Positions 25,123-33,364 of a DNA stretch of 39,016 nucleotides are shown here, piece after piece. The stretch's first letter is position 1. Each line of letters begins with the position of its first letter. Position numbers and translations under genes: made by a program. Source of the stretch: Sphingomonas sp. PsM26 (GTDB lineage: Bacteria > Pseudomonadota > Alphaproteobacteria > Sphingomonadales > Sphingomonadaceae); the NCBI GenBank assembly GCA_030433805.1, contig JARUXA010000026.1, positions 1 through 39,016 on the forward strand, in the 5' to 3' direction. Below the pieces are notes generated by a model. The model worked only from the letters and a program-made list of their open reading frames with translations. It ran no database searches and had not been told where the DNA came from.

Positions 25123-25710
25123 CTATCGGCTGAATTGACCCAGCCATTCTCGAACCTGATTGAGCGTGCGCCGTTCCTGGTCCGCCTCCATGATGAACGG
25201 TTCCTCGATCGCCGCGCCGGTGGCGTGGGATGCCAATACCGCCGGACTACTGCCGACACCGTATCCGCCGTGGGTGATGAACGGGCGAAGCGTCTTTTCG
25301 CGTAGATCGTAAGCCTTCAGGAATGAGCGGATGGGCGGGGGTGCCGTCTCCCCCCAGATAGGAAAGCCAAGGAAGATCGTACCATAGGCGGCGAAGTTAT
25401 CGACCTTGCCAGCCAAGGGAGGTTCGAATCCGTTGTCACGCTCGCGCGTGGCCTGCGCGACATGCTGCTCATAATCCTCCGGATAGGGGCGCGCGGGTCG
25501 GATTTCGAACAGGTCAGCCCCCAAGGCTCGCTGCAACGTACCAGCGATCACGCGAGTATTGCCCGAGCGGGTGAGATACGCGACCAGTGTCTTGCCGGCG
25601 CGGGCGCGGGGCTGCTCAGGTTCCTCGGCACATGCTGTCCCAACCAGTGACAGCATCGCCGGGGTCGCCAGCACCGCGCGACGGGAGAACCGCTCCGCGC
25701 CCTGCATCAT
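25123..25710 (-). CDS. Exported flavodoxin-like protein (Tat signal)
   Basis: 195 residues. The N-terminus ERFSRRAVLATPAMLSLVG is a twin-arginine signal ending near TACAEE. The mature part has the FMN phosphate loop LTRSGNTRVIAG and the flavodoxin strand order (IFLGFPIWGETAPPPIRSFL). It should bind FMN and pass electrons outside the cytosol, a rare place for flavodoxins. Its ATG overlaps the stop of the molybdenum subunit gene by four bases, so the two are coupled and it may be a redox partner of that enzyme. Confidence 0.85.
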   Translation of the reverse strand: MMQGAERFSRRAVLATPAMLSLVGTACAEEPEQPRARAGKTLVAYLTRSGNTRVIAGTLQRALGADLFEIRPARPYPEDYEQHVAQATRERDNGFEPPLAGKVDNFAAYGTIFLGFPIWGETAPPPIRSFLKAYDLREKTLRPFITHGGYGVGSSPAVLASHATGAAIEEPFIMEADQERRTLNQVREWLGQFSR

Positions 25711-27968
25711 ACGATCTCCGGCAGCTTCGCCAGATGCTTGTCGAGCGTGATGGGATATTCCCGGACCCGGACCCCGGTCGCGTTATAGACTGCGTTGGCG
25801 ATAGCCGGTGCGACGCCGGAAATGCCAAGCTCGCCCACGCCCTTCGCCTTCAGCGGCGACATAGTTGGATCAGTTTCCTCAAGGAAGATCACTTCCTGAT
25901 GCGGAATATCGGCATGAACCGGCACTTCGTATCCGGCGAGGTCGTGATTGACGAAGAAGCCGAACCGTTTGTCGACCGCCAGCTCTTCCATCAGCGCCGC
26001 GCCCGCACCGCCGGCCATGCCGCCAATCACCTGACTGCGGGCGGTGGTGGGGTTCAGGATACGACCGGCCGCGCAGACAGCCAGCATCCGCCGGATGCGG
26101 ATTTCGCCGGTGTAGGCATCGACCGCGACCTCGCAGAAATGCGCGCCGAAGGTTTGCTGCTCGAACCGCTTCGACAGGTCGCCATATTCCATCCTGTCTT
26201 CGGCAGTGATCGCACCGTCCTTCGCGGCCTGCGCGAGCGGTGCCCGCCGATTGCCGGCACGAACCTCGCCGTCGATGAACTCGGCATCGGCGGAGTTGAA
26301 CCCGAGCTTCATCGCCACGGCTTCGCGCAGCTTGACGCACGCGGCGTAGGCACCGGCCGTGGCAGATGCGGCACCACCCTGTCCGCCACCCCCGAACGCT
26401 TCCGGGAAGTTCGAGTCCGCGAGCTTCACCACGACGCGGTCGAGGGGCAGGCCCATCATCTCCGCGACGGTCTGGCCGATGATGGTGTAGCTCCCCGTCC
26501 CCATGTCGGTCATGTTGCTCTCGACGGTCACAATCCCTTTGCCGTCGAGCGTGACACGCCCACCCGCCGGAATGATTGGGGCGCCGCGAATTGCGGAGGC
26601 CATCCCCATGCCGATCAGCCAGCGGCCTTCACGGCGACTGCCGGGCTTTGCCTGGCGCTCGTTCCAGCCGAAGCGTTCGGCACCGGTGCGCAGGCAGGGG
26701 ACGAATTGGCGGATGGAGAACGGACGCGGACCTTGTTCCTCCTTGCCCTGATTGCCGCTTGCCGATTGCGGGTCGGTTGAAGACCCACGCCCCGGATCAG
26801 CGCCCGGCACGACCTGAGTATCGTTGATGATGCGCAGCTCCACCGGGTCCATGCCCAGCTTCTCGGCCAATTCATCCATCGCTATTTCGAGCGCCATCAG
26901 GCCCGACGCCTCTCCTGGCGCGCGCATGGCATTGCCTTCAGGCAGGTCGAGGGTCGCGAGCCGGGTCAGGTTGAGGCGGTTGGCACCCGCATAGAGCAAC
27001 TGCGTCTGCGCAGCCGCAATCTCCGGACCGCCGCCCGGTAAATTGCCCGACAGGCTTTCGTGACCGACGGCGACAAGCTTGCCGTCACGCCCCGCCGCCA
27101 GCCGTAGCCTCTGGATCGTAGCAGGGCGGTGCGTCGTGTTGTTAGGCATCAACGGGCGCGGCAACGTGACTTTCACGGCGCGGCCGATAGCGCGTGCGCC
27201 AAGCGCCGCGAGGATCGCGTCCGAACAGACGCTACCTTTCCCGCCGAACCCGCCGCCAATGTAGGTCGCGACGACGCGGATTTTGTCCTGCGGGATGCTG
27301 AGCTTGTTGCCGAGGTCGCGGCGCGCCCAACCGACGATCTGTTGAGCGGACCAGATCGTCAGGTGATCGCCGTCCCAGCGCGCGATCGTGGCGTGCGGCT
27401 CCAGCATCATATGGCTGTGGTCAGGCGTGGTGTAGGTCGCATCGACCTTCACGGGTGCCGACGTAAAAGCCTTGTCGAAGTCACCGATGCGGACGTCCGG
27501 TTGGCGCTGATGCGGTTTGGCACCCCCACGCGCAGCAGCGAGGTCGAACGCGCCTTGCTCGCGCGTGTAGTCGACCCGGATCAGCGAGGCGGCATGACGC
27601 GCCTGCTCGAACGTCTCCGCGACGACCAGTGCGATAGCCTGATGGTAATGCTCGATCTCCGGCCCCGCGAGCGGCTTGGCGACGTAAAATCCCTGCTTCT
27701 TGATCGGGCCGGCATTATCGGCCGTCACAATCGTAAGAACACCCGGCGCTGCTTTGGCTTCGCGCACGTCCATCGACGATATGCGCCCCTTGGCGATGCC
27801 CGAACCAACGACATAGCCATAGGCGGCGTTCGGCGCGTCCTCATGGTTCTCGTAGGAATAGACGGCGCGTCCGGTCGTCTTCAGCGGCCCCTCGATGCGC
27901 GGGTGCGGCTTGCCGACGACTTTTTCCTGATCGATCGGGTTGGTGCCTGCTGGCGTGTCGAACTTCAT
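25707..27968 (-). CDS. paoC: Aldehyde oxidoreductase, molybdopterin-binding subunit (PaoC type)
   Basis: 753 residues of the xanthine dehydrogenase family. Visible marks are the N-terminal segment VVGKPHPRIEGPLKTTGRA, the glycine-rich ATYIGGGFGGKG, the AMRAPGEASG segment near the cofactor, and the C-terminal KGVGELGISG with the catalytic Glu (about 713). It lacks its own signal peptide, as expected if it is carried out with the Tat-tagged iron-sulfur subunit. It oxidises aldehydes to acids with water; the substrate is unknown. Its ATG overlaps the FAD-subunit stop by four bases. The start at 27968 agrees with the family. Confidence 0.92.
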   Translation of the reverse strand: MKFDTPAGTNPIDQEKVVGKPHPRIEGPLKTTGRAVYSYENHEDAPNAAYGYVVGSGIAKGRISSMDVREAKAAPGVLTIVTADNAGPIKKQGFYVAKPLAGPEIEHYHQAIALVVAETFEQARHAASLIRVDYTREQGAFDLAAARGGAKPHQRQPDVRIGDFDKAFTSAPVKVDATYTTPDHSHMMLEPHATIARWDGDHLTIWSAQQIVGWARRDLGNKLSIPQDKIRVVATYIGGGFGGKGSVCSDAILAALGARAIGRAVKVTLPRPLMPNNTTHRPATIQRLRLAAGRDGKLVAVGHESLSGNLPGGGPEIAAAQTQLLYAGANRLNLTRLATLDLPEGNAMRAPGEASGLMALEIAMDELAEKLGMDPVELRIINDTQVVPGADPGRGSSTDPQSASGNQGKEEQGPRPFSIRQFVPCLRTGAERFGWNERQAKPGSRREGRWLIGMGMASAIRGAPIIPAGGRVTLDGKGIVTVESNMTDMGTGSYTIIGQTVAEMMGLPLDRVVVKLADSNFPEAFGGGGQGGAASATAGAYAACVKLREAVAMKLGFNSADAEFIDGEVRAGNRRAPLAQAAKDGAITAEDRMEYGDLSKRFEQQTFGAHFCEVAVDAYTGEIRIRRMLAVCAAGRILNPTTARSQVIGGMAGGAGAALMEELAVDKRFGFFVNHDLAGYEVPVHADIPHQEVIFLEETDPTMSPLKAKGVGELGISGVAPAIANAVYNATGVRVREYPITLDKHLAKLPEIV

Positions 27969-28918
27969 GCTGACTTGCCTTCCGCAATGGTGGCTGCAAG
28001 CGCCCGCGTCGCGAGCGGTATCTTGAACGCATTGTCGTCTGTGGGTCGGGCGTCCGCGAACGCTTTGGCCGTCACGGCTGCGGCCCCTTGCGTCATCACG
28101 GCATCGGCCGCTTCGACCCGCCACGGCTTGTGCGCGACCCCGCCGAACGCCGCACGTCCACTCCCGTCCTTCTGGATGACAGCCGCGACCGATACGAGCG
28201 CGAAGGCATAGGAGGCCCGGTCGCGCACCTTCTCGTAATGGTGCGTGCCGCCAAGCGGCCGGGGCAGCGTCACCGCCGTGATCAGCTCGCCGGCTTCAAG
28301 GTTGTTGTCGAGGTGGGGCTTGTCGCCAGGCAGACGGTGGAAATCAGCGATTGGGATAGCGCGGGTCGTGCCGTTCGCCTTGACCGTCTCCACGGTCGCA
28401 TCCAGCACGCGCATCGCCACGGCCATATCGCCGGGATAGGTCGCAATGCATTGGTCGCTTGAGCCGATCACCGCGAGCTGACGCGAATAGCCGCCGATCG
28501 CAGCGCAACCCGACCCCGGCTTGCGCTTGTTGCACGGCATGTTGGGGTCATAAAAATACGGACACCGGGTCCGCTGAAGCAGGTTGCCCGCCGTAGTTGC
28601 CTTGTTGCGAAGCTGGCCGGAGGCTCCAGCAACGATCGCGCGGGTCAACACGCCATAATCGCGACGGACGCGGGTGTCGGCCGCGAGCGCGGTGTTCGTG
28701 ACCAGCGCGCCGATCCGCAAGCCGCCATCCTTTGTCGGCTCGATCCGATTGAATTTTAGGTCCTGGACGTCGACCAGATGCCGAGGCGTTTCGATTTCCA
28801 GCTTCATCAAGTCAAGCAGGTTGGTGCCCCCGGCAAGGAACTTGGCTCCGGGGTGACGGGCAACAGCGGCAGCGGCTTCCGCTGGCGTCTTCGCGCGCTC
28901 ATAGGTGAAGGGCTTCAT
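27965..28918 (-). CDS. paoB: Aldehyde oxidoreductase, FAD-binding subunit (PaoB type)
   Basis: 317 residues. FAD-binding motif AKFLAGGTNLLDLMK at 25-39 and TTAGNLLQRTRCPYF. Four cysteines at 119, 129, 138 and 157 form the insertion that binds an extra [4Fe-4S] cluster in E. coli PaoB, so this subunit probably carries one too. It accepts electrons from the iron-sulfur subunit. The ATG at 28918 overlaps the stop of the upstream gene by four bases. The longer frame to 29131 is a shadow. Confidence 0.92.
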   Translation of the reverse strand: MKPFTYERAKTPAEAAAAVARHPGAKFLAGGTNLLDLMKLEIETPRHLVDVQDLKFNRIEPTKDGGLRIGALVTNTALAADTRVRRDYGVLTRAIVAGASGQLRNKATTAGNLLQRTRCPYFYDPNMPCNKRKPGSGCAAIGGYSRQLAVIGSSDQCIATYPGDMAVAMRVLDATVETVKANGTTRAIPIADFHRLPGDKPHLDNNLEAGELITAVTLPRPLGGTHHYEKVRDRASYAFALVSVAAVIQKDGSGRAAFGGVAHKPWRVEAADAVMTQGAAAVTAKAFADARPTDDNAFKIPLATRALAATIAEGKSA

Positions 28919-29541
28919 GCCTTTGCTCCCGCGACTTCCGCCATTGCTTCGGCGATGTTGGAATAGGCACCGCAACGGCAGATATTGCCGCTCATCCGCT
29001 CGCGCATTTCGATGTTGGTCGGCTGCGGGCGCTCTGAAAGATCGGCCTGGACGTGGCTCGGCACGCCGCGTTTGATCTCGTCCAGCACCGCGACGGCCGA
29101 ACAAATCTGGCCCGGCGTGCAATAGCCACACTGGTAGCCATCATGACGGACGAACGCGGCCTGCATAGGATGGAGCTTGTCGGGTGTCCCCAGCCCCTCG
29201 ATCGTCTTCACTTCGTCGCCCTGATGCTGGACGGCAAGGCTAAGGCAGGAATTGATCCGCTCGCCGTTGACGATGACGGTACAGGCTCCGCATTGCCCGT
29301 GATCGCAGCCCTTCTTCGTGCCGGTGAGCTTTAGATGCTCGCGCAGCGCATCGAGCAGCGTCGTGCGCGTGTCGAGGTTTAGGTCGCGACGCTTGCCATT
29401 GACGGTGAGCGATACTGGCATAGTCGTGGGCACAGCCGCCTTTGCGGATTGTGCTTCCACATGCGGGGCCGCTGCCAGCGCAGCCGCTGCGGCGCTGCCG
29501 GCGAGCACACCTCGTCTCGACATTTCCATCTCGGTTATCAT
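28915..29541 (-). CDS. paoA: Aldehyde oxidoreductase, 2Fe-2S subunit with Tat signal (PaoA type)
   Basis: 208 residues. A twin-arginine signal MSRRGVLAGSAAAAALAAAP opens the protein. The plant-type [2Fe-2S] site uses C79, C84, C87 and C99, and the second site C138, C141, C188 and C190 (CGYCTPGQ and ICRCGAYS). It is the electron-transfer subunit that takes the whole heterotrimer to the periplasm in the E. coli homologue. GGGAGAGACGGCG precedes the start at 29541. It begins 14 bases after the CMD-cupin gene, within the same operon. Confidence 0.93.
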   Translation of the reverse strand: MITEMEMSRRGVLAGSAAAAALAAAPHVEAQSAKAAVPTTMPVSLTVNGKRRDLNLDTRTTLLDALREHLKLTGTKKGCDHGQCGACTVIVNGERINSCLSLAVQHQGDEVKTIEGLGTPDKLHPMQAAFVRHDGYQCGYCTPGQICSAVAVLDEIKRGVPSHVQADLSERPQPTNIEMRERMSGNICRCGAYSNIAEAMAEVAGAKA

Positions 29542-29555
29542 CGCCGTCTCTCCCG

Positions 29556-30722
29556 TTACAGCTTGTTGTATAAGTCGTCGGCGACTGGTTCGAGCCAGGT
29601 TACGGACGTGCCGTCCTGTGCCTCAGACACCGCGACATGGGTCATCGCCGTACCCTGTGCCGCACCATGCCAGTGCTTGACGCCCGGCGAGATAAACACG
29701 GTGTCGCCCGTCGCGATCGGCTTCGCGGCCTCGCCGTCGACCTGAACCCAGCCGTGTCCAGCAGTGACAATCAGCAATTGCCCCAGCGGATGCGTGTGCC
29801 AGTTCGTATGCGCGCCCGGTTGGAACGTAACCGTCGCACCGCCAAGTCGCGCATCGCCGGTGCCTTTGAAGGGCGATGCGACCGACACGCTGCCGGTAAA
29901 ATATTCGGCGGGGCCGGCCTTCGGCTCCTGACCGGAATGGATGACCTGAACCTCTGACATGGCGGCAACCTCCTTCTTGGCGAATACCTTACCCGCGACG
30001 CCGATGGCGGCGTTCGCCTTCGGCCACCCTGCGTAGAAAGCGAGGTGGGTCAGGGCCTCAACGATCTGCGTCTGCGTCAGCCCGTTTTCGAGGCCGCGTT
30101 GAACGTGGAAGGCGAGCTGGTCGCCATCACCGCCTGCTGAAAGCGCGGCGATGGTGACAAGGCTACGGTCGCGGGGCGATAAGTCGGTGCGTCGCCACAA
30201 GTCGGCGAACACGAAGTCGTTGGTAAGCTGCGCGAGCTTGGGTGCGATCGGGGCGAGCGTCTTGTTGACGGTCGCGGCACGCGCGGGATCGGAGCCGGGG
30301 AGCGGCGCGGTGGCCGGAGGCACCGCTGCAAGCAACTTCAGATCGACATGGCGTGCAGCAAATACCTTCTCGACCTCATTCAAGGCCGACACGGCGTTGG
30401 GCCACCCGGTATAGAAGGCGAGCTGCGTCACCATGCCGGCCACCTCGGACGGCTTGATGCCGTTATCGAGGCCACGACCAAGATGGCTCGTCATCTGCGC
30501 GGTTTTGCCAGTCGCGATCAGCGCCGACAGAGTGACGATGCTGCGGTCGCGCGGGGCTAGCTCGGGACGCACCCACACGTCACCGAACAGCACCTGGTCG
30601 GTATAGCCAGCCAACATCGGCGCGATTGCCTGCATGTTCTTGGGCGCAACCGACGGACGATCTTGTGCCTCGACCGGCACGGCCATCGCCAGCGCGGCAG
30701 CAGTTGCAGATGCAACCTTCAT
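29556..30722 (-). CDS. Exported protein with two carboxymuconolactone-decarboxylase-like domains and a cupin
   Basis: 388 residues. A signal peptide (VASATAAALAMAVPVEAQ) is followed by two tandem CMD-like domains: LFGDVWVRPELAPRDRS to QLAFYTGWPNAVSAL, and FADLWRRTDLSPRDRS to THLAFYAGWPKANAAI. A C-terminal cupin has metal-binding histidines in HTNWHTHPLGQLLIV and VKHWHGA. The AhpD-type CxxC is absent, so this is the gamma-CMD type, not a peroxidase. Such CMD and cupin proteins are often linked to flavodoxins and aldo/keto reductases, as here. The start at 30722 places the signal at the N-terminus; an ATG at 30737 is possible. Substrate unknown. Confidence 0.88.
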   Translation of the reverse strand: MKVASATAAALAMAVPVEAQDRPSVAPKNMQAIAPMLAGYTDQVLFGDVWVRPELAPRDRSIVTLSALIATGKTAQMTSHLGRGLDNGIKPSEVAGMVTQLAFYTGWPNAVSALNEVEKVFAARHVDLKLLAAVPPATAPLPGSDPARAATVNKTLAPIAPKLAQLTNDFVFADLWRRTDLSPRDRSLVTIAALSAGGDGDQLAFHVQRGLENGLTQTQIVEALTHLAFYAGWPKANAAIGVAGKVFAKKEVAAMSEVQVIHSGQEPKAGPAEYFTGSVSVASPFKGTGDARLGGATVTFQPGAHTNWHTHPLGQLLIVTAGHGWVQVDGEAAKPIATGDTVFISPGVKHWHGAAQGTAMTHVAVSEAQDGTSVTWLEPVADDLYNKL

Positions 30723-30754
30723 CGTTTCGTCTCCCATCCTAGCCTCCGGTTGGG

Positions 30755-31291
30755 TCAATTGCTGCCGGCGCTTACCTTCACCGGACGGACAAGGTGCGAG
30801 AAGGTGAGCTGGGCCAAGCGCCAGTTGCCGGCCTGCTTCGTGTAGACTTCCGTGACCATGAAGGCGTTCGTGACGGTGCGAGGGCCAACGACGGCCTCCA
30901 GGTCCATGTCTTCCAGAACGATCGCGGTGTTGCCGAACACCCGCACATCAACCGCGTAGATCGACGCCTTCTTGTACCAGATTCCGCCGCTTTTGATGGT
31001 AGCGAGTTCCTGGGTCTTGCCCCACGTTCCTCCCATATGGGTGAACATGGCCCGATCGTCGAAAAGCGTCGCTAAGGCGTCGACCTTCTTGTCCGCCATC
31101 CAGTCCCATTTGGTCTTCGACAGGTTGATGACCTGCTGTTCGGTCGGGGTATGCGTGGCGGCGGTCTTGATCGTCTCAGTGGGAGGGGCCGGCGTTTGCT
31201 GCGCAAGCAAGGGCTGCATGGGCAGCACCGACAATGCCATGGCACCAAGCAAGCGGATCGGCTTCATTCCCTGGGTCGATTGAGTGTCCAT
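30755..31291 (-). CDS. Exported NTF2-like (SnoaL/DUF4440-type) protein
   Basis: 178 residues. Signal peptide LLGAMALSVLPMQPLLAQQ, a short linker rich in Pro and Thr, then one NTF2-like domain: LSKTKWDWMADKKVDALATL, FDDRAMFTHMGGTWG, and TEVYTKQAGNWRLAQLTFS near the end. Such alpha+beta cones bind or isomerise small hydrophobic molecules. GGGAG stands nine bases before the ATG at 31291; an ATG at 31267 is the alternative. It lies 32 bases before the CMD-cupin gene. Confidence 0.82.
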   Translation of the reverse strand: MDTQSTQGMKPIRLLGAMALSVLPMQPLLAQQTPAPPTETIKTAATHTPTEQQVINLSKTKWDWMADKKVDALATLFDDRAMFTHMGGTWGKTQELATIKSGGIWYKKASIYAVDVRVFGNTAIVLEDMDLEAVVGPRTVTNAFMVTEVYTKQAGNWRLAQLTFSHLVRPVKVSAGSN

Positions 31292-31359
31292 CGCAACTGC
31301 TCCCGCACGAGGTTGAAAGAGGGCAGGCCGATGCCGGAGCATCAGCTTGGAAATGACGA

Positions 31360-32217
31360 TCAGAGCTTCCGTTCGCCAAGCCACTTCACCATCGCCGGAT
31401 CACGGTGGTCGAAGAAGCTGCTGGCATTCTGATCGAGCTTGGCGATGGCATCGAGGTCGCCCGCGTCGAGGTCGAAGTCGAAAATATCGAAGTTCTGCGC
31501 CATGCGCTCCTTGCGCACCGATTTGGGGATCGCGACGATGCTCCGGTCGGTAAGCCAGCGAAGCACGACCTGGGCGATGCTCTTGCCATGCTTGTCCGCG
31601 ATCGGCTGCAACACCTCGTTCGTGAACAGGCCATTCTTGCCCTCCGCGAACGGTCCCCATGCTTCCGGCTGAACGCCGTATTCCTCAAGAATCTTCACCG
31701 CATCGGTCTGCTGATGGAAGGGGTGAATCTCGATCTGATTGACCGCCGGCTTCACCTCGTTGTGCAGCACAAAGTCGACAAGGCGATCGGGGTAGAAGTT
31801 GCTGATGCCGATCGCACGGATGCGTCCGGCCTTGTGCAGCTCCTCCATCGCGCGCCATGCGCCGTACACGTCACCATAAGGCTGGTGGATCAGGTACAGG
31901 TCGAGATAGTCGAGGCCGAGCTTGTTGATCGAACGCTCGAAAGCGGCCTTGGCACCCTCGTAGCTGGCATCCTGCACCCAGAGCTTGGTGGTGACGAACA
32001 ACTCGCTTCGATCGATGCCGTGGTTCCCGATAGCGGCACCCACCGCCTCCTCGTTGCCGTAGGACGCGGCGGTATCAAGCAGGCGATAGCCGACGTCGAT
32101 CGCGTCGCGGACGCTGCGCTCGCATTCTGCGGGATCGGGCACCTGAAACACGCCGAACCCGAGGATCGGCATCTCGACACCGTTGTTCAGAGTGACGCTG
32201 GGAACGTTGCTGGTCAT
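31360..32217 (-). CDS. Aldo/keto reductase, 2,5-diketo-gluconate reductase-like
   Basis: 285 residues, a TIM-barrel NADPH-dependent reductase. The catalytic tetrad is complete: D48 and Y53 in LLDTAASYGNEEAVG, K78 in VTTKLWV, and H111 in LIHQPYGD. The NADPH-binding end IVAIPKSVRKERMAQNFDIF is present. It reduces aldehydes or ketones in the cytosol. It starts 21 bases after the second reductase and precedes the NTF2-like gene by about 68 bases. Confidence 0.92.
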   Translation of the reverse strand: MTSNVPSVTLNNGVEMPILGFGVFQVPDPAECERSVRDAIDVGYRLLDTAASYGNEEAVGAAIGNHGIDRSELFVTTKLWVQDASYEGAKAAFERSINKLGLDYLDLYLIHQPYGDVYGAWRAMEELHKAGRIRAIGISNFYPDRLVDFVLHNEVKPAVNQIEIHPFHQQTDAVKILEEYGVQPEAWGPFAEGKNGLFTNEVLQPIADKHGKSIAQVVLRWLTDRSIVAIPKSVRKERMAQNFDIFDFDLDAGDLDAIAKLDQNASSFFDHRDPAMVKWLGERKL

Positions 32218-32238
32218 GATGATGGTTCCTTGTCCGGC

Positions 32239-33225
32239 TCAGCGGTTCACGAACTGCTGGTGCGAGGCCGCATAGCGCTCGCCATGAACTTCGATCCCCG
32301 ACAGCGCGTCGGCGATGCGTGCCAGGTCCTGATCGGTCAGCGCCAAATCGGCACCGCCCAGGTTCTCTTCCAACCGGTGGAGCTTGGTCGTGCCGGGGAT
32401 CGGCACAATCCACCGACGCTGTGCGAGCAGCCATGCAAGCGCGACCTGCGCGGGCGTGGCCCCCTTCTCGCCAGCGATCGTCGTGACCAGATCAACCAGC
32501 GCCTGGTTCGCCGCCATCGCATCCGCCTGGAAGCGCGGCACGGTGCTGCGGAAGTCATCTGCCGCGAACGTGGTGTTGGCCTTCAGCTTGCCGGTCAGGA
32601 ACCCTTTGCCAAGCGGTGCAAACGGCACGAAGCCGATACCCAGCTCCTCTAGAAGCGGAAGGATTTCAGCCTCCGGCTCGCGCCAGAACATGGAATACTC
32701 GCTTTGAAGTGCCGCCACGGGCTGCACCGCGTGGGCGCGACGAATAGCGTCCGGTCCGGCTTCCGACAGACCGAAATGCTTGACCTTGCCCTCGGCGATC
32801 AGGTCGCGAACCGTGCCCGCCACATCCTCGATCGGTACGTTCGGGTCGACACGATGCTGGTAGAACAGGTCGATGCAATCGGTGCGCAGCCGGGACAGCG
32901 CCTCGTCCGCGACCTGCCGGATACGCTCGGGGCGGCTGTTCAGCCCGTCACTCGGCTTGCCGTTTTCGAACCCGAACTTGGTAGCGATCACCACCTGATT
33001 GCGAACTGGCGCCAGTGCTTCGCCGACAACCTCTTCATTGTCCCCCGGCCCATAAGCTTCGGCCGTGTCGAAGAAGGTAACGCCGCGATTGTGCGCCGCG
33101 CGCAGCAGCGAAACCGCCTCTGCGCGATCGGTAGCTGGACCGTAGCCATAGCTCAGACCCATGCACCCAAGCCCAAGAGCCGATACCTCAAGGCCACTGC
33201 GGCCCAATACGCGCTTCTGCATCAT
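32239..33225 (-). CDS. Aldo/keto reductase
   Basis: 328 residues. Catalytic D53 and Y58 in FFDTAEAYGPGDNEE, K83 in IATKFGFENG, and H124 in FYQHRVDP, with the cofactor region IVPIPGTTKLHRLEENLGG. The length and GLGCMGLSYGYGPA mark the AKR12/AKR13-like group of bacterial reductases. It is the first gene of the eight-gene operon. The ATG at 33225 has AGGA five bases upstream; TTG at 33228 or ATG at 33222 are neighbours in the same frame. The LysR gene is divergent, 140 bases away. Confidence 0.92.
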   Translation of the reverse strand: MMQKRVLGRSGLEVSALGLGCMGLSYGYGPATDRAEAVSLLRAAHNRGVTFFDTAEAYGPGDNEEVVGEALAPVRNQVVIATKFGFENGKPSDGLNSRPERIRQVADEALSRLRTDCIDLFYQHRVDPNVPIEDVAGTVRDLIAEGKVKHFGLSEAGPDAIRRAHAVQPVAALQSEYSMFWREPEAEILPLLEELGIGFVPFAPLGKGFLTGKLKANTTFAADDFRSTVPRFQADAMAANQALVDLVTTIAGEKGATPAQVALAWLLAQRRWIVPIPGTTKLHRLEENLGGADLALTDQDLARIADALSGIEVHGERYAASHQQFVNR

Positions 33226-33326
33226 CAAAATCCTCGTTTGGCCCGGTGGTCAGACGCCGGGCCACGATGATTGCTATATAATTTAGAGCCGTTCCGAGGA
33301 TTAGACAGGGTAAACCGCTTGGGCCT

Positions 33327-33341
33327 ATGACATCATGTCAT
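33327..33341. promoter_or_regulatory. 15-bp palindrome, candidate LysR operator
   Basis: ATGACAT-C-ATGTCAT, a perfect dyad, lies 24 bases before the lysR-type start at 33365 and 100 bases before the operon start. Its place between divergent genes fits a LysR binding site that controls both. Confidence 0.6.
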
Positions 33342-33364
33342 GAAACCCTGTATGGTGCCCTGAT

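Noticed and set aside
25587..26780. Plus-strand 397-codon frame
   Set aside because: Antisense to the flavodoxin and molybdenum-subunit genes.
31405..32652. Plus-strand 415-codon frame
   Set aside because: Antisense to the two aldo/keto reductase genes, which carry complete catalytic tetrads.
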